A stretch of DNA of 64,000 nt from the NCBI GenBank assembly GCA_947650285.1, contig CANTFL010001490.1:372001-436000 (forward strand), in the 5' to 3' direction. The position numbers and the translations under genes are program-made. The notes below the pieces were generated by a model. The model made no database searches. It saw only the letters and a program-made list of their open reading frames with translations, and was not told the DNA's origin. Of the stretch, positions 57,179 to 64,000 are shown piece by piece. Position 1 is the stretch's first letter. Each line of letters starts with the position of its first letter. Origin of the DNA: Hyaloperonospora brassicae (Eukaryota > Oomycota > Peronosporomycetes > Peronosporales > Peronosporaceae).

Positions 57179-59078
57179 TCATTGGACCCGGTTGGACGTC
57201 ACGACTGCTCAATTACACGTGTACAAACAAGCTGTGTTATCCAGATCGGATCCAGGTTTACCGCCGAGAACAAGAGCGGGGATCGGCCGCATGATTTTTG
57301 GACCGGCGGAATCAATTGGTGGGGATAATGAATAAATCTAGTGGATGGTCTGGTCCGTCTACTTTGTCATTCTATGATCTCAGTGGAGATAAGAGGTGCA
57401 ATAATGATAGGGGGTAACAACTGATCAAGAGAAACCATAAGTGTGACAAACACTCCTTTGTCAATATTTTGCGGTCAGAGAATTCAATTTCGACCGGAAC
57501 GGGGACGACAGAAAACGTTTACCTCCAGCGAAAGATATATTTCGAGACCCAAGCCCTTTGCGGCAGTTCGCTCATCACCACCCTAGAAGAATGCTTACTC
57601 CACCGACAGGAGAGTTACAGCGTTCAGAGTATTTTCAGAAATCTTGTAAATTGTAAAGATAATAGATGGCATGTATCACTCTCGTACAACGTACCTTGAT
57701 ATTTATATATCAAAGAAAATGTTCAGGTTTATAATGGAATTGCCACAGTCTTTGGATAAACCTAATAGCTCAATCTAATGAAATTACTAATCGCTGCCAT
57801 ACGCGCGCAAACTTTGGTAAGCTTGTATCTTCATCAATTAGCTGTGTGTGAGTTCGTCATGCTAAGATAGAAGAGCCATATTTGCGAGACGTTTGCTATC
57901 AATCGATACAGTTCTGCGTTGTCCTATATACTAAGCGTGTTCGTCCTATAGACTTATATTCCTCTGCCTGTAAATTGTGCATGAGGTAACGAAGCTCCAA
58001 CTCACACCGTGGTCAGCGTAGGTAGCTTGTACTGTGTCGTTACAAGCGTCCGATGCCCGTTACACAAGAGGGCCGCACCCTTTGCCGTGATGCCTTTCCC
58101 GTGAGTTCAAACTCTCTATCAAAAGATGCATCTCGCCCACTGATCGGGAAGGCAGCCTGATATGTGGAATCGCTAACCATATCTTACCACCGACCCTATA
58201 CTCATGACTGCCGTACACTTGACCCGTCACCGACGGCTATAAAAGTCTCGTAACATTGAAGGTGTGGGAAACAGAGAAAGCATGAACGTGGCTTCTGTGA
58301 TAAGAGTTAGCCATACGCGTTTCGGCCGACCGCCCGTGGACTCGTGAGTGGCTTTTTCAATCTAGAAGTAAGACATTGCTCTATCTGCGCTAAGAGACGA
58401 AGAACTTTCCAAAACTTATTGTAATCACACAAATCACCCACTATAACTGTTCAGCCTGGCAGCTGGGGCGTCGACACGGAAGGGAGTGTCCGCTATGACA
58501 ACTCTGCTTTTAGTAAAAGGCCCTTTCCCTCTATATCTCGGACGCCCGCCTTGCTGAGGTGTTTAGCGCATAAGTGGCCTTTCACTATCGGCCCTTTTCT
58601 TCACCGATTGGTTACTATCATCATACATCTTCTGGAACGAGATCTTCGCCTATTACAGACGCCATCAGCTTCATACGCGTTTACTCCTGCCACCGATGAG
58701 AAAGTCGCGTCTGCAGTTCAACGACCCAAGTAAGTCAGGCAAGGCGGCGTCCTATCGTTAGATCGCATTGCCCAGTAAGCGTGTTGTGCCACTATGTACT
58801 CTGCTCTGATTCAATGAGATCACTGCGCCGCAGACTGGGTAGTGTGCCATCCCTACAATAAGACCAATTGTATGAGGAACAACGTGCTCAATATTGAACA
58901 TACGCGAAGGTACATGAAGTGTCGATAGCTTCGTTAGCCCACAAATGTAGAAACTAATTCACACTAAACTATCGACTTCTTCAGTTTCGTCAATAACGTG
59001 TCGGCCGACGTCTCGTATGACATACGATCGAAATTTGCGCCATTCGCCCTCCGCGTTCGTAGCGTGATAGGCTATGAT
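57179..59078. other. gene-free accessory DNA
   Basis: No supported gene or RNA; short open frames only (76 codons at most). Confidence 0.45.
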
Positions 59079-59539
59079 TGTAATGGGACACACTTCTTAC
59101 CGAATAATTGGTAAGCACTGAGCTGAAACAGTACAAGGGTGTGCGCTCTCAAACCTCATGTACACTGCACGTGCAGACGAAGAAGAATCTATACGAGAGT
59201 TGGTCAGAAGGGAAGAAATGTAAGGCATCATCTATTATAGCTAAGCAACTCTATTACAAACGAATCATTTATCTTGCTTAAACTATTCTAAACTACAAAC
59301 TTGAAATATGGAAATTCACTGACCATCTATCGAGCGCGTTTAGCAGCGACTGATGGTTCATTCGGCTAATATCATGACATAATTACGAAATAGTATAGCG
59401 GTGCCGAATTATATTTCTGATACAATATATCTGTAACATTGACTCGCACAAGAAATTTGTTTAATTTTATCAATAACGATAATATCTTCATTGACACAAT
59501 TCGTGCCAATGACATGTAACAGGCTCACCCGATACTACA
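59079..59539 (+). repeat. eroded Gypsy LTR, forward orientation
   Basis: Starts TGTAATGGGACACAC and ends near ATGTAACAGGCTCACCCG, resembling decayed LTR ends. A segment with GGGTGTGCGCTCTCAAACCT is the reverse complement of part of the relic at 20,770-20,850. No clear target duplication. Confidence 0.5.
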
Positions 59540-59818
59540 GTACGATAGTTCAGCTTTACCGCAATTTACTCGGTGTTTGCCAACACCGCGTCTGACCAAC
59601 GCTTTACTGGCAGCTCTCTCAAACACTGTTTGCCTGGTCCGCTACAGGGTCGCGGTAGGCTCCGTGAATCTCCAGCAAATACGTTTACAAGACGTGATCA
59701 ACCACAGCTGACGTATTCTGCCGAGTTTACTCTGCAAAAATCGGCGGCACTTTCATGTTACGAGCTGCTTATAACCGGCTTCTACTCAGCGGACAACTAG
59801 TGCTTCAACGCATTCGAG

Positions 59819-61019
59819 TCAGCGATTATCTTGATAGGGCGTAAAACCAATGATCTCCCTCAGCGGCTTCAGCATAACTTTCACATACGTCATAGCCGAC
59901 TCCGCGTCCTTACTACAGAACCGCACAATCACAGCGTTTGACCCCAGCGGGCTTGCCGATGAAATCACATTTGGAAACGCATTGGCCGTCGCAAGACGAC
60001 CATGAGGTGTGATCTCCCGTGCATTGTGGAGTTTCTTGCGGGTACTCAGCTCCAGCAATTTGTCCATGACAATCTTTAGCTTGGACCCAGCTACCACCAT
60101 TAGGCCCAGCACATGCATGCCGTACATACGCTGAGGTAGACCCACATTTTCTTCGTCTGCGTAGCCACAAAGTGTAAGAACATACATACACGTGTGAATG
60201 CAATCAATCGAAACACTCGAGAAACATTCAGTTTCCACGCGGTACCTTTCAGACAAACACGGTCTGTCACGAGGCGCTCGCCGCCGACAAAGATCTCCGA
60301 AATCGTGTCATAGCTGTCAAACTTCCAGTGTTCAAGCGTCTCCTTACGGATATCACGAAGCGAGCCTGTGGACAAGTAGTTCCGCTTCCGACCACTCGTG
60401 AGCCAGTCGACGAACACGAGATTTGCGTTCAGTTCAAGATGAAATACTTGCGACTGTCGATATTTAGCGCTTTTGAAACAGGTTACAGGGTCAGGAACGA
60501 ACGCCAGGGTAGCATTGTTCGCCACCGAGAACGTGAAGGTCTGCGACACGTATTGGCTCTTTTCCTCCGACTTGAACACTTTGGTCGTTGCTTGTGTACA
60601 CAGCGCGACTACATCGACCGCACCACGACGAGACAGTGACTTGTTCGTTCATTATCACCCACTCTAGCGTTAGTGAAAGCGCCTTCGATCGTACCTGCTG
60701 TGCCAGGACCCAGTTCACATTCAACGACAATGGAATCGCCACCCACTAGACCTCCACCATATCCCAAAATGTACTGAACAAAGCACATCATGAACGATGT
60801 GATTACAGGTGGCTGCTACCCGCGCACGTAATCGCAACAAAGGTGACGCACGGTGATGTACGTATCGAAGTCCTGGTGGATCGTGCGTCGAGGGTGCAGG
60901 AACTTGAGTGGATACGTTGCGTACACGTGCGTAGCGGCAGTGCGGCCCTCCACGACCTCGTACTTGAGCTTACCGGTCGGTCGCTCCTCGCGCTTTTCCG
61001 TGTTTGTATCCGCTGCCAT
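59819..61019 (-). CDS. ureD: urease accessory protein UreD/UreH family
   Basis: Four exons on the minus strand: 61019-60852, 60773-60695, 60608-60246 and 60156-59819. GT-AG introns are 78, 86 and 89 bp, giving 315 residues, normal for the family. UreD binds apo-urease and, with UreF and UreG, helps deliver nickel to the active site. The family pattern is clear: LKYEVVEGRTAATHVYATYP with PLKFLHPRR, then YILGYGGGLVGGDSIVVECE, LCTQATTKVFKSE, LAFVPDPVTCF, LVFVDWLTSGRK and FDSYDTISEIFVGGERLVTD. The C-terminal exon has MYGMHVLGLMV and AMTYVKVMLKPLREI. The start MAADTNTEKREE is at 61,019. It is divergent from NAD kinase with 775 bp between starts. Confidence 0.92.
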
Positions 61020-61794
61020 GAAAAAAAACACTGTGGGTGGGCTCGTGGATCATGAGCCGGTCGCGCGGACCTCGTAAATGGACCAATGGCAGACGGCAGA
61101 AAGACGGTCGACAGACTGGATCGTCTCTGGATGGATCGTGGCTGACAATGCATCGAAAAAAGTTGACCATCAAAGCAGCAGCGATTCATTGACCGCACGT
61201 CCGACACGTTCGTCGCAGAGATGACAGCGTCGTCTGGATCTACTGACGAGCAACGATTACGGCCTTCAGTGCGAGTGGTAGCCATCGAATGCATCGTTTA
61301 TAACCAGGCTGTCATGTTGCGACTTGTCAAGAGAGAGAGAGAGACGCCACGTCACAGTGCGTTATCGCTCCAACAACGGCGTTTCTCGTCTGATGTTAGT
61401 GCTTTTTGCAGCAACGTCGACGCGCACGTTGTCGGACATGACACTGCGATGCTACCGGCGGAACCCGAACATTCGTGATGGTCCTACAATAGCGTCGAAA
61501 CGGGTATTGCTAGTCGCAATCGATCCTTGAAACACCCTGACAACTTCAATAACCTGTAAGTAAACTTGACCCCTCGAGAGTGGCTCGTCGTCCAACATAA
61601 GCTGGATTGAAAGCCCCCAATCCGAACGTGTCGGTACACTGTACCCGCATATCAAGACAGACAGGTATGATAGCTGATAGTGTCAGCTATCGTTCCTGCC
61701 GACAAGCACGACTTCAGGCATCTTGTAACTCCTCCTCACCCGCTCACTGGACGCTGAGCTCTCTGCAGGTCGCTCGACTTGACAGTTGCATTGT
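61020..61794. promoter_or_regulatory. shared upstream region of ureD and NAD kinase
   Basis: 775 bp between two divergent start codons. It contains an A run next to the ureD ATG (61,021-61,028) and a GA run at 61,331-61,342. No specific factor site identified. Open frames here are short and overlap on both strands. Confidence 0.5.
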
Positions 61795-63532
61795 ATGAGC
61801 GCTTCCCCACGAAAAGGTCACTCGGCTGAAGCGGACGCGGATGCACCCGCACTGCGCTCGCCTTGCGATCAACAAGCCGAGGAGTTCACGTGCCCGAAGT
61901 CAGAAGAGGTGAGAGACCTGTGCGATGCCAGTCAAGTGCACCTGGACTCGACTAACACTTACTGTGCCATCCAATTGCTTCTTCGAATGTATTGTGCCTG
62001 TGAACATGGAAACAAAGCAGCATCGCGAGCTGATGACGACCGATCGTTCGGCCACGGACGACGAGTGTACGCTGGAAGACGATCTGCGCGTCATGAACGA
62101 CAAAATGAAGCGCTTGGCAGCTTTCTGCGAGGCCCAACGCTGTGAAACTCCACTGCATCTGCGTAGTAAGATCGCTGGCCTGGAGGAGAAGCTGCGCCAA
62201 GTCACTGCCGAGAAAAACTACTGGATGAACCGCTGTAAGGATCTCGCTGATGACCAGCCGCCCGCTGCTGAGGTCGCCAAGGCGGACTTGCAGAGCGCCA
62301 AGAACAAGTCGCACGAGCGCACTAACTTGAAGTCCGGTGTGGGCGCCAACACGCGCGCGCAGTCTCAGTGCGACGGCTTCCAGAACGAAGACGCCTCCAG
62401 CGTGACGACGGGTGACGCGTCTTCACCATGTTGCGACGATAAGCTCATGAACGGCAATCCTGCCCCGCGCTCGCGCTTCCGACTGTTGCAGTGCTCGGAC
62501 GAGCAGTGCGAAGTGTTTACGCCCGTCAATCGCAGCATTTGCACGCAGCATCGCTCGCGCAACAACGTCCAGCTCATGTGGGATGAGCCGCCCAAGACGG
62601 TGCTCATCGTGAAGAAGCCCAACGAGCCGGAAATAACGGACATGCTGGTGCGACTGGCTTCGTGGCTGCAGAAGGAGAAGAACATCGATGTTTTTCTTGA
62701 GCCCTCTGTGTACAAAGAGGTCACGTTGCCGAACGCCAAGACATGGGGCAGCAAGTCGGCGAACTGGGACCATTGCCAAGGCAAGATCGACTTTGTGCTC
62801 TCACTGGGCGGCGACGGCACGGTATTGTGGGTCTCGTCGCTCTTTAACAAGAGTGTTCCACCCGTCTTTTCACTGGCCATGGGATCGCTGGGATTCCTGA
62901 CCCCCTTTGACTCCAAAGACGCCGTGAAGCAACTTGAAGCTGTCATCAACGGCGGATTCTACATGTCGCTGCGCTCGCGCCTTGTATGCACAATTTTTCG
63001 TGGGGACAAGGAGCGCGAGATCGGTGGCAACCTGCATGCGCTCAACGAAGTTGTGATTGATCGCGGCCCGTCGGGCGCGCTTGTCGAACTTGACTGCTAC
63101 TGTGACGGCCTGGCGATCACCAAGATTGCAGCGGACGGCATCATCATTGCCACGCCGACAGGCTCTACAGCTTACTCACTCTCAGCTGGCGGATCCATGG
63201 CCCACCCGTCGGTGCCGTCAATGTTGTTCACGCCCATCTGTCCGCACACACTGAGCTTCCGGCCTCTGATTTTCCATGATAGCGCCACGCTGAAGATTGA
63301 GTTTCCTTCCAGCAGTCGTGCGTCCGCGTGCTACGTGTCATTCGACGGCAAGAATCGCGTGTGCATGGAGCGTGGCGATAGCATCGTTGTCCGTGTGTCA
63401 TCGTACCCGCTGCCCTCGATTTGTCAGATCAACGAGAACCAGGACTGGTTTGAATCGATGATTACCAACCTGAACTGGAACCAGCGCCGCGCTCAGAAGC
63501 CCTGGCAGTCGCCTGGAGCCAGCAAGATGTAG
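61795..63532 (+). CDS. NADK: NAD+ kinase
   Basis: Phosphorylates NAD+ to NADP+ with ATP. The preferred model has exon 1 61,795-61,908 (MSASPRKGHSAEADADAPAL ... SEE), a 109-bp GTGAGA-AG intron (61,909-62,017, with a CTAAC branch-like site) and exon 2 62,018-63,532, giving 542 residues. An unspliced alternative starts at 61,925. The N-terminal ~200 residues include a coiled-coil-like stretch and a Cys-rich patch (LLQCSDEQCEVFTPVNRSIC). The catalytic domain starts KTVLIVKKPN and has the GGDGT motif in FVLSLGGDGTVLWVSSL. It also shows SLGFLTPF, the LHALNEVVIDRG block, GIIIATPTGSTAYSLSAGG and FTPICPHTLSFRPL. The long N-terminal extension is usual for eukaryotic NADKs. Nearest neighbour is divergent ureD. 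Confidence 0.95.
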
Positions 63533-64000
63533 GTGCTCCGCTCGTGTCTCAATGCCTTTGTGCCCATGGTGGACTCATGCTCTGATAGCACTGCGCGCCC
63601 GCTTTGCGCAGGTGCCTCGTTCGTACGTGCACCAGTGCTCACGTGCCGAGTATATTCTGCATTCAATGCGTGTGTACGATAGACAAATCACTGCGCAAGT
63701 CGATTCTTCGTCTGCGCTGGCATTTCTTCTCCTGCAGCCGACGGACGTTGCACATTTCTGCTGCGTGTGTCGGTCCCAATCGTTTGCTACGCACCATAGA
63801 GACACGACGGTGGTGCTGGTCGATACCATTACAGCGCGCACCGGATGGAGGAAGCGCCAAACGTCGCCTGCTGCCGTTGCTCGATCTCTGCTGGACATCG
63901 ACTTAAACTGATTGTGCCACTATCTCTGCCGCTGGACACACAGTCTGCTGCCATCTGATTCTGACGCGGCAGGTGCCTTTGAGGTCACTCCACGGCACAT
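63533..64000. other. 3' flank of NAD kinase, window end
   Basis: Open frames of 100-119 codons occur on both strands but overlap and match nothing I recognise. It probably holds the NAD kinase 3' UTR and the start of the next intergenic region. Confidence 0.4.

Noticed and set aside
58021..58100. Possible LTR end (GTCGTTACAAGCG, CCCGTTACAC)
   Set aside because: Only short matches to the LTR terminus and no second end or duplication.
60813..60851. 39-bp intron in ureD ending at the CAG before CCACCTGTAATC
   Set aside because: Too short relative to other introns here; the acceptor at 60,774 gives a 78-bp intron and a better match to the UreD family at YILGYGGG.

Overview
The window looks like oomycete (Phytophthora / downy mildew type) nuclear DNA. 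Housekeeping genes carry short GT-AG introns (67-109 bp) or none and sit close together, and the remainder is transposon-filled. I identified the organism type only from gene style and element families.

Layout. (1) 1-9.5 kb is a gene-rich block: a hypothetical ORF, acetolactate synthase, a mitochondrial glutaredoxin, a small membrane protein, the NatC subunit NAA35 and casein kinase 2 beta. (2) 9.5-24.7 kb is accessory DNA: an LTR relic, a nearly intact Ty3/Gypsy chromovirus (11,563-19,549, TSD GGTGG) inserted into a decayed coding-like segment, a gag scrap, a second LTR relic and a hAT transposon (21,500-24,704). (3) 24.7-45.7 kb is an AT-rich gene desert. It holds a MULE transposase remnant and a ~155-bp tandem array whose units carry a decayed hammerhead-ribozyme-like core. 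(4) 45,690-53,667 is a second copy of the same Gypsy family with its own TSD (TTAAG). (5) 53.7-59.8 kb is gene-free DNA with a 20-bp tandem repeat, one solo LTR with TSD and one eroded LTR. (6) 59.8-63.5 kb has urease accessory protein UreD and NAD kinase, transcribed divergently.

The most unusual signal is in the Gypsy family. LTRs, gag-pol and the region past pol are tiled almost end to end by short perfect inverted repeats (7-11 bp arms, small loops). I did not see this density in the flanking genes. Between the two copies, several differences fall in loops or preserve pairing. The family also has a long open frame antisense to its integrase/chromodomain end, with in-frame indels between copies. 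Both copies share inactivating lesions yet have different TSDs, which suggests mobilisation in trans.

The host genes are separate metabolic and regulatory functions (branched-chain amino acid synthesis, thiol redox, N-terminal acetylation, CK2 signalling, urease maturation, NADP supply). They form no obvious pathway cluster.
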